This document shows positions 8,636-16,171 of a DNA stretch of 64,000 nt, in pieces; position 1 is the stretch's first letter, and each line of letters begins with the position of its first letter. Origin of the DNA: Halalkalibacter krulwichiae (GTDB lineage Bacteria; Bacillota; Bacilli; Bacillales; Bacillaceae_D). Made by a program: the position numbers and the translations under genes. The stretch lies in the NCBI RefSeq assembly GCF_002109385.1, contig NZ_CP020814.1, positions 1,180,001-1,244,000 on the forward strand. Direction: 5' to 3'. The notes beneath the pieces are model-generated. The model did no database searches and was not told the origin of the DNA. It worked only from the letters and a program-made list of their open reading frames with translations.

Positions 8636-9133
8636 TTAATCATTTACCCATTCCTTCATTAGTAATAGTTCAGATGTAATTCCCATATCATTTTGGGTAC
8701 CAGCATTATTTTCGATTAAAATTTTTGCATCACCATCCCAAATAGATAAAACATCATTTAGTAAATCAATCATCTTCCGATATCCTTCAAGAGGTTCCAG
8801 TTGTGATGTTGCACCGAAATGGACAACAACACCGATAGAACCACATGCTTCAACGATTTCTAAATCGTTTATGATAGATTTAATCATTTTTTCTTTGGAG
8901 ACTTCGTTGTCCGAAATGAGCTTAGTAGGATAAGGGGCGTGAGCAATAGAAACGATGTTATGTTTGAGACAAAAATTTGAACATTCCCGTGCATCTGTAT
9001 AATCAAAATCTTTCACATTTATGCTCCTTGGATTTTTAGGGAAAAATTGAAAGGCAGTTGCACCTAGTTGATGAGCGGTTTTGGCTGCATGTAAATAACC
9101 ATCGCGAATACTAACATGACTCCCAATAAACAT
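8636..9133 (-). pseudogene. nfo: Endonuclease IV, C-terminally truncated
   Basis: Endonuclease IV (deoxyribonuclease IV) cuts DNA at abasic sites using three zinc ions. The start ATG (MFIGSHVSIRDGY) has SD GGAGG and the N-terminal barrel is intact: AHAPYP, VVHFG and the metal Glu in ILIENNAG are present. The reading frame stops at 165 residues, whereas family members are about 280-300. The later metal ligands (the D, H, H, D, H, E set of the C-terminal half) are absent, and no homologous sequence follows in any frame before the next gene. This is a real truncation and the product should be inactive. Confidence 0.88.
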
Positions 9134-9219
9134 AGTCAGAACCTCCAAACAAAGGGTAGTATCCTTTGTATCCCCGTTATTGATTCAATTATGTATACCG
9201 GTAATTGTTACGGATAAGA

Positions 9220-9258
9220 AGAAAAACAAACACTTGGATAAGAAGCACAAGTGTTTGT
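9220..9258 (-). terminator. Terminator of the DsbA-like gene
   Basis: On the minus strand an 11-bp stem (ACAAACACTTG/CAAGTGTTTGT) is followed by TTTTTC. Confidence 0.9.
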
Positions 9259-9268
9259 AGTAAGAATG

Positions 9269-9979
9269 TTATTCAGATTTAGGTATGTCACAACCTTCGT
9301 CAGTACAAGTATTTGTACCGTCAATTGGTTGGAAAGTTACTTCAGATTCTTCTTTTAAAACTTTTTTTATGGTTTCCTGGAAAACAGTGATTGGTTGGGC
9401 ACCAGAAATGGCATATTTCCGATTAAATACGAAAAATGGGACACCTTGAACACCAATCTTCCGGGCTTCCATTTCATCAAATCGAACATCTTCTTCAAAA
9501 TGAGAACCTTCTAACATCGTTTTGACTTCGTCGCGATCCAGGTTTAATTCATCTGCAAGGGTAATTAAGTCATTGTGATTACTTAGTTGTTTGTTTTCAG
9601 TAAAATAGGCAAGTAATAGACGCTCTGTCATTTCATGGGCTTTGCCTTTTGTTGCAGCAAACTTTGCTAAACGGTGGGCATCGAAAGTATTAGTAAATTT
9701 CATATTATCAAAATTAAATTGCAAGCCTTCCTCAGCAGCTTGTTGTCCTATACTATTGTTCATCCGTTTTGCTTCTTCTAGTGATGTTCCATACTTTTTA
9801 GCTAATGCTTCGTGAATCGTTAAAGTCGTCTCCCGTTTAGCATTAGGGTCAAGTTCAAAACTTTTATATATTACGTCAATGTTTTTTCTTTCAGGTAGAG
9901 ATTCCAATGCCTGCTCTAACCTGCGCTTCCCTATATAACAAAATGGGCAAACATAATCTGACCATACTTCTATTTTCAA
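9269..9979 (-). CDS. DsbA-family oxidoreductase (FrnE/YwbO-like)
   Basis: A 236-residue cytoplasmic thioredoxin-fold protein with no signal peptide. The active site CPFC is at residues 11-14, right after the first strand (MKIEVWSDYV). The inserted helical domain spans about 40-160, and the cis-Pro loop is GVQGVPFFVF. This is the 2-hydroxychromene-2-carboxylate isomerase/DsbA-like group, acting on thiols or polyketide-like substrates; the true substrate is unknown. The C-terminus adds two Cys (TNTCTDEGCD), possibly a second redox pair. Monocistronic. Confidence 0.88.
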   Translation of the reverse strand: MKIEVWSDYVCPFCYIGKRRLEQALESLPERKNIDVIYKSFELDPNAKRETTLTIHEALAKKYGTSLEEAKRMNNSIGQQAAEEGLQFNFDNMKFTNTFDAHRLAKFAATKGKAHEMTERLLLAYFTENKQLSNHNDLITLADELNLDRDEVKTMLEGSHFEEDVRFDEMEARKIGVQGVPFFVFNRKYAISGAQPITVFQETIKKVLKEESEVTFQPIDGTNTCTDEGCDIPKSE

Positions 9980-10155
9980 TTAAACACACCACTTTCCTGT
10001 TGAGTTACTCATACAATAGCACATTATTTAGGGGGTAGCTAAATAAATGAACTTCCCCAGTTTGGTCGATTTTATTTTTGTTCTTGTTTATAAGGACAAG
10101 ACATAGAAGGGTTTGATTGTTACAATGAAACTAATTAGAAAAGGGAGGGTGGAGA

Positions 10156-10911
10156 ATGGTTAATAATAGACAAATTAAATTAATTGCCATTGATATGGAC
10201 GGGACATTGTTAAATGACTGTCATGAGATTTCAATGGAAAATAGAAAGGCAATTCAAGAAGCTGAAGAAAAAGGAATTCACGTTGTTATTAGTACTGGAA
10301 GAACTAGAATGTCATGCGATGAGTTGGTCAATTCTTTGGCGCTCCATGCTCATTTGATTACAGTCAATGGCAGTGAAATTTGGGATGAAAATAGAACTCT
10401 TATTGAACGTCAATTGCTTGACCTGCAACACATCGAACAGATGTGGGGGCTTAAGCAGCAGCATGATGCAACTTGCTGGGCGGCTACGGTAAATAAAGTG
10501 ATAAGAGAGGAGTTTCCTAGTGACTTATCCTCACATGAGTGGATGAAGTTTGGTTTTGATATTGAAGAGGATGACACGAGAAAGAAGATCTTGGCTGAGC
10601 TTCAGAAGAATAAAGAACTTGAAGTGACCAATTCAAGTCCAACTAATATAGAAATAAATGCAGCTGGGGTAAACAAAGCAAATGCCTTGAAGAAAGTCTG
10701 TGAGCGGTTAGGCATTACAATGGATCATGTTTTAGCAATGGGAGATAGTTTAAATGACTTAGCCATGATTAAAGAGGCGGGAATTGGGGTTGCCATGGGT
10801 AACGCACAACCATTCGTTAAGCAGTCTGCCGATTGGATAACGGCAACAAATGTTGAAAATGGTGTCGCAAAGGCGATTCAAAGATGGGCATTACGTTCTA
10901 GCAGTCAGTAA
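10156..10911 (+). CDS. Cof-type HAD phosphatase
   Basis: A 251-residue haloacid dehalogenase-superfamily hydrolase. Motif I DMDGTLL (nucleophile and acid/base Asp), motif II VISTGR and motif IV MGDSLNDLAMI are all present, with Lys in VNKANALKKV as motif III. The arrangement is that of the Cof/YbiV subfamily (type IIB cap), which dephosphorylates sugar phosphates or flavin and pyridoxal phosphates. It is somewhat shorter than the usual 265-290 residues because the cap is compact. Start ATG has SD GGGAGG. The substrate cannot be inferred. Confidence 0.9.
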   Translation: MVNNRQIKLIAIDMDGTLLNDCHEISMENRKAIQEAEEKGIHVVISTGRTRMSCDELVNSLALHAHLITVNGSEIWDENRTLIERQLLDLQHIEQMWGLKQQHDATCWAATVNKVIREEFPSDLSSHEWMKFGFDIEEDDTRKKILAELQKNKELEVTNSSPTNIEINAAGVNKANALKKVCERLGITMDHVLAMGDSLNDLAMIKEAGIGVAMGNAQPFVKQSADWITATNVENGVAKAIQRWALRSSSQ

Positions 10912-10944
10912 TGTAAGTTTTGGATAGCTGATTTACATGGGTGT

Positions 10945-10973
10945 TTGACCTAACGAGGAAAGTGACTTATAAT
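10945..10973 (+). promoter_or_regulatory. SigA-type promoter ahead of a possible leader RNA
   Basis: TTGACC (10945-10950), a 17-base spacer and TATAAT (10968-10973) form a near-consensus promoter. It points toward the terminator at 11114 and the MFS gene at 11213. Confidence 0.75.
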
Positions 10974-10979
10974 GAACAA

Positions 10980-11113
10980 CGGCAATGATCGCTTTCTTCA
11001 ATGTGATGAACAAGGAAGTAAGAAATCATTCTCATAGTTTTTTAGTGGAAAATAAATGTTTCTTTTTAAAATGATAGAAGGTTGCTTACGTAAACACAGA
11101 ATGTGAGTGCATA
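10980..11113 (+). other. Possible untranslated leader RNA of the MFS gene
   Basis: This 301-base gap (10912-11212) has no credible gene. Between the promoter at 10945 and the terminator at 11114 lies about 135 bases of transcript whose only short frame (ATG 10972) overlaps the -10 box and cannot be translated from this promoter. The promoter-leader-terminator-gene order is that of an attenuator or riboswitch. I do not recognise the class, and no T-box motif is present. Confidence 0.4.
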
Positions 11114-11158
11114 AGAGACCAACGTTGATGTTTTTTATCACCGTTGGTCTCTTTTTTT
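11114..11158 (+). terminator. Terminator 55 bases before the MFS gene
   Basis: The 11-bp stem AGAGACCAACG/CGTTGGTCTCT is followed directly by TTTTTT. It is in sense orientation before the MFS SD, so it either ends a small RNA or acts as an attenuator. Confidence 0.88.
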
Positions 11159-11212
11159 GTGAAAATTTATTATTCTGACAACTTTGCGAAGAGCGCAAGA
11201 GGAGGCTATATA

Positions 11213-12418
11213 ATGAATCGCTGGTTAGTTGTTTTAGGTGCTGTATTAATTCAAATTAATCTAGGGGCTGTGTATGCATGGAGTTTATTTAATCAGCCTC
11301 TAATAGATAAATTTGGCTGGAATAGAGAAGATGTCGTTGTAACGTTTTCCATTACAATTGCAACGTTTGCGTTAGCAACCATTTTTGCAGGAAGGCTTCA
11401 GGATCGAATTGGTCCTAGATGGGTTGCAACAATTGGAGGTTTGTTATTAGGAATTGGGCTAATATTAGCTAGTCAAGCGTCCACTCTCCTTCAACTTTAT
11501 TTTTTTTATGGTGTAATTGGAGGAATCGGGATTGGGATGACGTATGTTTGTCCACTTTCAGCTTGTGTGAAATGGTTCCCGAATAGAAGAGGTTTTATAA
11601 GTGGTGTGGCAGTCGCTGGATTTGGATTAGGAGGTTTAATTTATAAACCTGTAATTAGTTCCTTAATAGAAATGACAGGTGTCTCTTCCTCTTTTCTTTA
11701 TTTAGGAATTATATATTTAGTGCTAGTTGTAGCAGGGGCACAATTGTTGAAAAATCCGCCTAAAGAAGACTCTATTTCTTCGAATCTAGAAAATGTTTCT
11801 AGTGATGCAAACAATGATTTCACACCGAAACAAATGCTTGGAACCTACCAGTTTTACTTATTATGGTTCATGTTTTTATTTGGTAGTGTATCTGGGTTAA
11901 TGGTTATTAGCTTTGCAGTTGATATTGGTATCGACTTGGTTCAAGTAACATTAGAACAAGCTGGTAATGCAGTTATGGTGATCGCATTGTTCAATGCAGC
12001 AGGACGTATTGTATTAGGTAATCTTTCAGATCGGTTAGGTCGTAAGAAGACATTAATTATGATTTATAGTTTAACAGCTATTATTATGTTTTATATGAGT
12101 ACTGGTTTTATGAACTATTCGACATTTTTAATTGCTGTTTCGCTTATCGGTTTTTGTTTTGGTGGTTTCCTTGCTCTTTTCCCATCTGTAACAGCAGATT
12201 ATTATGGGACTAGATATATTGGAAGTAACTACGGTTTTATGTATCAAGCTTACGGTTTATCAGCTTTTGCTGGACCGTTAATCGTCAAAGTTCTTCCTTT
12301 TACACAAGCCTTTGTGTTAGCTGGTCTAATTTGCGTACTAGCAATCATAATGGCTAAATTAGTTGTTGTACCACAGAAGGCAACGGTTACTAACTTTAAA
12401 GAAAAACAAGCGTCATAG
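11213..12418 (+). CDS. OFA-family MFS transporter (oxalate/formate antiporter-like)
   Basis: A 401-residue, 12-helix major facilitator. ATG 11213 (MNRWLVVLGAVLIQINLG) follows AGGAGG; upstream in-frame codons lie inside the preceding terminator. The N-terminal AVYAWSLFNQPL helix and the loop between helices 2 and 3 (FAGRLQDRIGPRWVA) are characteristic of the OFA group, named after the oxalate:formate exchanger. In Bacillaceae the real substrates are mostly unknown monocarboxylates. A second OFA protein is encoded at 30521-31789. The upstream promoter-terminator arrangement suggests attenuated expression. Confidence 0.88.
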   Translation: MNRWLVVLGAVLIQINLGAVYAWSLFNQPLIDKFGWNREDVVVTFSITIATFALATIFAGRLQDRIGPRWVATIGGLLLGIGLILASQASTLLQLYFFYGVIGGIGIGMTYVCPLSACVKWFPNRRGFISGVAVAGFGLGGLIYKPVISSLIEMTGVSSSFLYLGIIYLVLVVAGAQLLKNPPKEDSISSNLENVSSDANNDFTPKQMLGTYQFYLLWFMFLFGSVSGLMVISFAVDIGIDLVQVTLEQAGNAVMVIALFNAAGRIVLGNLSDRLGRKKTLIMIYSLTAIIMFYMSTGFMNYSTFLIAVSLIGFCFGGFLALFPSVTADYYGTRYIGSNYGFMYQAYGLSAFAGPLIVKVLPFTQAFVLAGLICVLAIIMAKLVVVPQKATVTNFKEKQAS

Positions 12419-12424
12419 AATGAT

Positions 12425-12470
12425 AAAGTCGAATTGGACATCGGTGAATGTTCGATTCGACTTTATTTTA
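12425..12470 (+). terminator. Terminator of the OFA transporter gene
   Basis: The 10-bp stem AAAGTCGAAT/ATTCGACTTT (12425-12434 with 12455-12464) is followed by ATTTTA. Confidence 0.85.
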
Positions 12471-12606
12471 TTGAAATATAAAAAAGGGTTCATCATTGGA
12501 TGATATAATATGTTAATGATTTAATTCAAATAGTTAAAGGGTTTTGATCAATTATATCGAAAAAATTGATATGTCTTTAATTTTTGATGTTTTTTCTGTG
12601 AATCTT

Positions 12607-12632
12607 GTTTTAAGGAAAATAAAATGGGGTAA
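12607..12632 (+). promoter_or_regulatory. Possible SigB-type promoter
   Basis: GTTTTA, a 14-base spacer and GGGTAA resemble the SigB pattern (GTTTAA then GGGTAT). It would read toward the zinc-ribbon gene at 12814. The 395-base gap 12419-12813 otherwise holds only the terminator at 12425 and a SigA-like promoter at 12704. Confidence 0.35.
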
Positions 12633-12703
12633 TAGAATAGGTGAAGTAAGTAGTTTTTACGAGAATAATTGCATAAATTATAGAGAAAGCCAATTTTAGG
12701 TTG

Positions 12704-12732
12704 TTGAAAAGGAATAGCAACATATGTATATA
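12704..12732 (+). promoter_or_regulatory. SigA-like promoter of the zinc-ribbon gene
   Basis: TTGAAA (12704-12709), a 17-base spacer and TATATA (12727-12732) lie 82 bases before the ATG. Confidence 0.45.
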
Positions 12733-12813
12733 TATAGGAATAAAAATAGCAAAGACATTGCTTCCAGATTATACATTGACTTAAAGAGGTGAAAAATAAA
12801 GGAGGCTAAAAAA

Positions 12814-13002
12814 ATGGACTATCTCATGTTTTGTGATTATTGTGGAATGCCCAAACCGATAGAAGAGCACATCATGAGGGAGTACTTTTGGATTGCGAGC
12901 CATGTCTATTGTAGTCATTGTGAAATAGCAAATGTGATACCAGATGAATTACAATCTTTAGCTTTAGAAATGAGAGATGACCGTTACGGCAGCAAAGATT
13001 AG
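12814..13002 (+). CDS. Small zinc-ribbon-like protein
   Basis: A 62-residue protein with strong SD AAAGGAGG before ATG. Two CxxC pairs, CDYC (residues 7-10) and CSHC (33-36), are spaced as in a zinc ribbon, so it likely binds one zinc. The rest is mixed and soluble, and the C-terminal 20 residues are acidic and helical. I recognise no named family. Promoters of both SigA and possibly SigB type lie in the long upstream gap, hinting at stress control. Confidence 0.65.
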   Translation: MDYLMFCDYCGMPKPIEEHIMREYFWIASHVYCSHCEIANVIPDELQSLALEMRDDRYGSKD

Positions 13003-13105
13003 ATGATTATGGAGTCTGAATTCATGAATGGCAGGCTCCTTTCTTACATAAATTAAAATTTGAAGTTTGAATTGGAAACTGATAGGGAATTGTATGTTAC
13101 ATATA

Positions 13106-13139
13106 AAGAACCAAATCAGCTATTGCTGAATTGGTTCTA
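13106..13139 (-). terminator. Terminator of the LysM/3D gene
   Basis: AGAACCAA/TTGGTTCT with inner pairing (ATCAGC with GCTGAAT) forms a hairpin just past the minus-strand stop; the T-run is weak. Confidence 0.65.
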
Positions 13140-13146
13140 ATAAATA

Positions 13147-14013
13147 TTACTTATAAACAGTTACCTTTACGTCTTGGACTCCCCAGTTAATGGCTTCATC
13201 TTTGTTTGGAATGAATATGTCAATTTTATTACCGACGATCGCTCCACCTGTGTCGCCAGCAATTGCATGTCCATATCCTTCAACATAAACTTCAGATCCT
13301 AATGGTATTACAGAAGGGTCCACGGAGATAACCTTCTTGTCTGGATTGTCTAACAGATTTATTCCTGTTGCAGTTATGCCAGTACATCCTTCACAAGTAG
13401 CTGTATAAGCAGTGGCTGACATCGTTAGTTCTTGAGCTACTTCTTCATTAACAGGTTCTTCTGTTGTAGAAGCAGATTCTTCTGCAGGTTCTGCTGATAC
13501 CGTGCTAGGGACTGATTCTTCGTCTGAAGAAGAATTGTTTTCTTCTGTGTTCGGTTCTTCGTTTGTTTCCAACTCTTTTTCAACAATTTCAGTTGTTTCT
13601 ACTGATTCTTTTATGTCAGTAGAAGCTGGAGTAGAACTTTTTCCTTTTCCTTGTATGTAAATGTCCAAGGTTTGTCCAATGACGATAAGATCTGAGTCAA
13701 GATCATTCCATTCTTGAATCATCTTCCAAGTAACACCATCATACTGTGATGCGATACAAGATAATGTATCCCCTTTTTTCACTTCATACGTTTCTTTATT
13801 GGCAACTTTAAGGCGATCATTTGGGAAAATGAGTTCACTTGAAAGGTTATTCCAATCTTTTAAATTTTCAACTGATATATGATGCGTATTGGCAATTCCC
13901 CATAGTGTATCTCCTTTTTCGACAGTTACCTCATGTGCTGAGGCGTGAAAGCCAAAACCTAAAGTTCCAGTAAGGGCGGCAACGGTTGCTAATGATAGAA
14001 TGCTTTTCTTCAT
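13147..14013 (-). CDS. LysM and 3D-domain cell-wall hydrolase, YocH-like
   Basis: A 288-residue secreted peptidoglycan-active protein. The start is the ATG of MKKSILSL with SD GGAGG. A signal peptide (to about residue 27, ending in FHASAHE) is followed by two LysM domains at about 28-70 (VEKGDTLWGIANTH) and 76-120 (VKKGDTLSCIASQY), which bind glycan chains. A Ser/Glu/Thr-rich linker at about 122-195 is highly acidic. The C-terminal 3D domain (about 200-288) contains MSATAYTA, ATG, DPSVIPLG and GDTGGAI with the three conserved Asp. This is the YocH/resuscitation-factor-like fold. A WalR box upstream supports control by the WalRK system. Confidence 0.92.
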   Translation of the reverse strand: MKKSILSLATVAALTGTLGFGFHASAHEVTVEKGDTLWGIANTHHISVENLKDWNNLSSELIFPNDRLKVANKETYEVKKGDTLSCIASQYDGVTWKMIQEWNDLDSDLIVIGQTLDIYIQGKGKSSTPASTDIKESVETTEIVEKELETNEEPNTEENNSSSDEESVPSTVSAEPAEESASTTEEPVNEEVAQELTMSATAYTATCEGCTGITATGINLLDNPDKKVISVDPSVIPLGSEVYVEGYGHAIAGDTGGAIVGNKIDIFIPNKDEAINWGVQDVKVTVYK

Positions 14014-14057
14014 GTTATACCTCCACAAAAATTTTGTTGCTTTTGTCTTGCGATTTA

Positions 14058-14112
14058 ACTATATCACGGTTCTTTCCGAGACAAAGAACAGGCTAGTAAC
14101 AATTTCATTACA
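14058..14112 (-). promoter_or_regulatory. Promoter with WalR box for the LysM/3D gene
   Basis: Read on the minus strand, TGTAAT-GAAAT-TGTTAC (14096-14112) fits the WalR consensus TGTWAH-N5-TGTWAH exactly. Downstream are a weak -35 (TTTGTC) and TATAGT (14058-14063) as -10, with the box about 33 bases above the -10, a position expected for activation. An extra TGTTAT half-site precedes it. Confidence 0.7.
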
Positions 14113-14312
14113 CAAATAACAGAAAGATGTTAATCGTATTACGGGCATTACGAGATTTCACATAAATCATGTTTAGTAGGCCTGATAGTTACATAGCTTT
14201 GTGAGTAAATGTGGGAAAAGAGAGGAATAGGAGAGAGTTCTATCCCAGGTCTCATCTAAGTTATGAACAACATCAATAGAGAATCGGAAGGAAAAACGAG
14301 AAGAAAATATAA

Positions 14313-14341
14313 TTGACGAAATGAGAATCGTAGCTTATGAT
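14313..14341 (+). promoter_or_regulatory. SigA promoter of the riboswitch transcript
   Basis: TTGACG, a 17-base spacer and TATGAT end about 20 bases before the riboswitch core. Confidence 0.75.
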
Positions 14342-14360
14342 AAAGAAAATAAATTGAAAA

Positions 14361-14465
14361 TTCCCAAAGGGGAGTAGCTTTAACAGCAAAGTCGTCATTA
14401 CGGAGCATAGACCTCTCGGCTTTGTTGGCGGCGTATAGACGTTGTTAGCAAGACCTTTACACTAA
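14361..14465 (+). promoter_or_regulatory. yybP-ykoY manganese riboswitch
   Basis: The stretch AAAGGGGAGTAGC at 14366-14378, the segment GTCATTACGGAGCAT at about 14394-14407 and the closing GCAAGACCTTTAC at 14448-14460 match the conserved core of the yybP-ykoY class, which binds Mn2+ and usually raises expression of manganese exporters. A promoter precedes it and two terminator hairpins follow. Recognition is by sequence memory, not by a covariance search. Together with promoters and the WalR box it fills the 546-base gap 14014-14560. Confidence 0.85.
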
Positions 14466-14486
14466 TGGTAAAGGTCTTTATTTGTC
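14451..14486 (+). terminator. First riboswitch-linked hairpin
   Basis: AGACCTTTAC/GTAAAGGTCT (14451-14460 with 14468-14477) followed by a modest T-rich stretch. Its 5' arm is the 3' end of the riboswitch core, so ligand-stabilised folding would compete with it. Confidence 0.75.
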
Positions 14487-14494
14487 TTTTTTGT

Positions 14495-14527
14495 AACCTT
14501 TACCAAAGCAGTGGTAAAGGTTTTTTG
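14495..14527 (+). terminator. Second hairpin, strong terminator
   Basis: AACCTTTACC/GGTAAAGGTT (14495-14504 with 14513-14522) followed by TTTTG. Its arms can also pair with those of the first hairpin. Confidence 0.85.
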
Positions 14528-14560
14528 TTTTTAAAATGGTAATTAAGGGTGGGAAACAGG

Positions 14561-14830
14561 TTGAAATACGCAAAAAGGTTACTATTTATTCTAAAAGTAA
14601 AAAAGTTCCTTCCGTTTATGAAGGAATTCTTTCAATCATCAGAAGTGAAAAGATCAAAGAAGGTATTGGGAATTAGCTTTATATTAGCTTATCTTATTTT
14701 TCCATTTGATTTAATTCCTGATTATCTCGTATTTTTCGGAATTCTTGACGATCTCATGCTAGCTACATTTGTGTTAGAAAGAATGGTTTATCTAGCTCCA
14801 CCTTCATTAAAACAAAAATATCAACTGTAA
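14561..14830 (+). CDS. DUF1232 (YkvA-like) small membrane protein
   Basis: An 89-residue protein. I choose TTG 14561, 8 bases after AAGGGTGG; the alternative GTG 14549 lies inside that SD. The segment SFILAYLIFPFDLIPDYLVFF and the following GILDDLMLA are the DUF1232 signature: a membrane hairpin with the conserved SPIDLIPD-type motif (here FPFDLIPD). The basic N-terminus should be cytoplasmic. Family function is unknown. It is the first gene after the manganese riboswitch and its terminators, so its expression should respond to Mn2+. The kinase-like gene follows 47 bases later. Confidence 0.85.
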   Translation: MKYAKRLLFILKVKKFLPFMKEFFQSSEVKRSKKVLGISFILAYLIFPFDLIPDYLVFFGILDDLMLATFVLERMVYLAPPSLKQKYQL

Positions 14831-14877
14831 AGGTAAACAATATAAGAATTGACTGAATGCTAGAAAGGGTGAGGGAG

Positions 14878-15570
14878 ATGTCTTTTCTATTAGAAAATGT
14901 AGATGAAAAAATAAAACAAATACAGTTGTTTTCTCGCAACAATAATCAAATTGTGACAGTTAAAAAGGTACCAAAAGGAATAAAGTGTATAGGAATGGGG
15001 ACAGATGCTGCAGTGTTTCAATTACTTGATGCCCCTCAATTTGCATTTAAAGTCTTTAGTCAAGATAAACTCAAGAAATTGGAAAGGGAAAAACAGGTGT
15101 ATACGTTATTAGGTGATTCCAATTATTTTCCTTCTTATTATAGTAATGGAACAAATTATCTTGTTTTAAGTTTTGAAGAGGGGTTAACTTTATATGAATG
15201 TTTATTGAAAGGTGTGCGGATTCCCGAACAGGCAATTGTAGATGTTGAGAGGGCAAGAGAATTTGCAAGAAGTAAGGGCCTTAATCCGAGAGATATTCAT
15301 CTAAAGAACATTCTATTGCAGGGAGGAAGAGCTGTTGTGTTAGATGTCTCTGAATATTTGAACGAAGGAAATGATCATCGCTGGGAGTACTTAAAAGAGG
15401 GTTACTATGAATACTATACATTAATTGCTGAAAAGAAAGTTCCTTATTGGGTAATTGAAACAGTCAGGAAGTGGTATAACCAGTCACACCCAGGGCGATT
15501 CCAACTCCACTCTTTTGTTCAGAAGGTATTAAAAATAGTTCATATTGAATCAGAAGAAATGAAACGTTAG
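14878..15570 (+). CDS. Protein-kinase-like protein (YrzF-like)
   Basis: A 230-residue protein. ATG 14878 is preferred because AAAGGGTG lies 7 bases upstream; ATG 14857 has no SD. Kinase-like features in order are a glycine loop (GMGTDAAVFQL, about 41-51), FAFKVF with the ATP-binding Lys, a catalytic-loop equivalent PRDIHLKNILL (Asp and Asn kept), and VVLDVSEY where DFG would be. The lobe structure is short compared with classical Hanks kinases, as in Bacillus YrzF. Targets are unknown. It shares a transcript with the riboswitch-controlled DUF1232 gene and may therefore respond to manganese, the preferred metal of many kinases. Confidence 0.8.
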   Translation: MSFLLENVDEKIKQIQLFSRNNNQIVTVKKVPKGIKCIGMGTDAAVFQLLDAPQFAFKVFSQDKLKKLEREKQVYTLLGDSNYFPSYYSNGTNYLVLSFEEGLTLYECLLKGVRIPEQAIVDVERAREFARSKGLNPRDIHLKNILLQGGRAVVLDVSEYLNEGNDHRWEYLKEGYYEYYTLIAEKKVPYWVIETVRKWYNQSHPGRFQLHSFVQKVLKIVHIESEEMKR

Positions 15571-15624
15571 CAAATATTCTTTCGTTTTTATAATATAACG
15601 AAGCGTTGGAGGTGGGAGGAGAGC

Positions 15625-16092
15625 GTGATAGTTACATTGTTAATGCTTGTTATCTTTATAGTGTTTATATGTTTTGTGACGTTTGGTGTTAAGCAATCAA
15701 CCATTAAGTTAACTGAAGAGGAGCGCGAAGACATGGTGAAACAAGTTTATCAGTATGCAGTTGCTTTCATAACTTTGATTATGGTCATTGGGGGCGGAGT
15801 CTTTGCATTTATGTCACTAGCGGATTATGTATCCCCTAGTCCTTATTTGGAAACATTTGAAGAATTTAAGAGTATGAGGGAAATGAAAAGCGAAGAGCAA
15901 ATGAACGAAAATCAGCTAGATGAAGAACGTTTGCAAAGGCAATATGATGCTATGGTTGAACAGCAAATAGCTGGCAGCAAGCAAAGGGCTTTGAATAGTT
16001 TTATTAAAAGTTTAGGTTGGATTCTGATTCCTCTTCCGATATTTATCTTTTTCCAAAGAAAGATAAATCGGGATAGAAGAGATCGTATTTAG
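15625..16092 (+). CDS. Membrane protein of unknown function
   Basis: A 155-residue protein with a GTG start right after SD GGAGGAG. Three hydrophobic helices are seen: about 2-22, 47-68 and 132-148. The long charged stretch between the second and third (about 75-130, rich in Glu, Met and Gln) is probably coiled. The C-terminus is basic (RKINRDRRDRI). No family recognised. It lies 54 bases after the kinase-like gene; the gap holds a TATAAT inside an inverted repeat (TTCGTT/AACGAA), so it may also have its own promoter. Confidence 0.7.
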   Translation: MIVTLLMLVIFIVFICFVTFGVKQSTIKLTEEEREDMVKQVYQYAVAFITLIMVIGGGVFAFMSLADYVSPSPYLETFEEFKSMREMKSEEQMNENQLDEERLQRQYDAMVEQQIAGSKQRALNSFIKSLGWILIPLPIFIFFQRKINRDRRDRI

Positions 16093-16102
16093 TTTGAAAA
16101 TG

Positions 16103-16140
16103 ATCTGAAAAGGTCACTTAATGATAGGACCTTTTCAGAT
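16103..16140. terminator. Shared hairpin between convergent genes
   Basis: The 13-bp stem ATCTGAAAAGGTC/GACCTTTTCAGAT lies between the plus-strand membrane protein gene and minus-strand spo0M. On the minus strand it is followed by CATTTTC, so it may serve both directions. Confidence 0.7.
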
Positions 16141-16171
16141 GATCAAAAGAGAATTACAGATTGAGATTTTG

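Noticed and set aside
10972..11037. 21-codon frame in the putative leader before the OFA gene
   Set aside because: Its ATG overlaps the -10 box of the promoter, so the transcript would start after it, and the SD spacing is poor.
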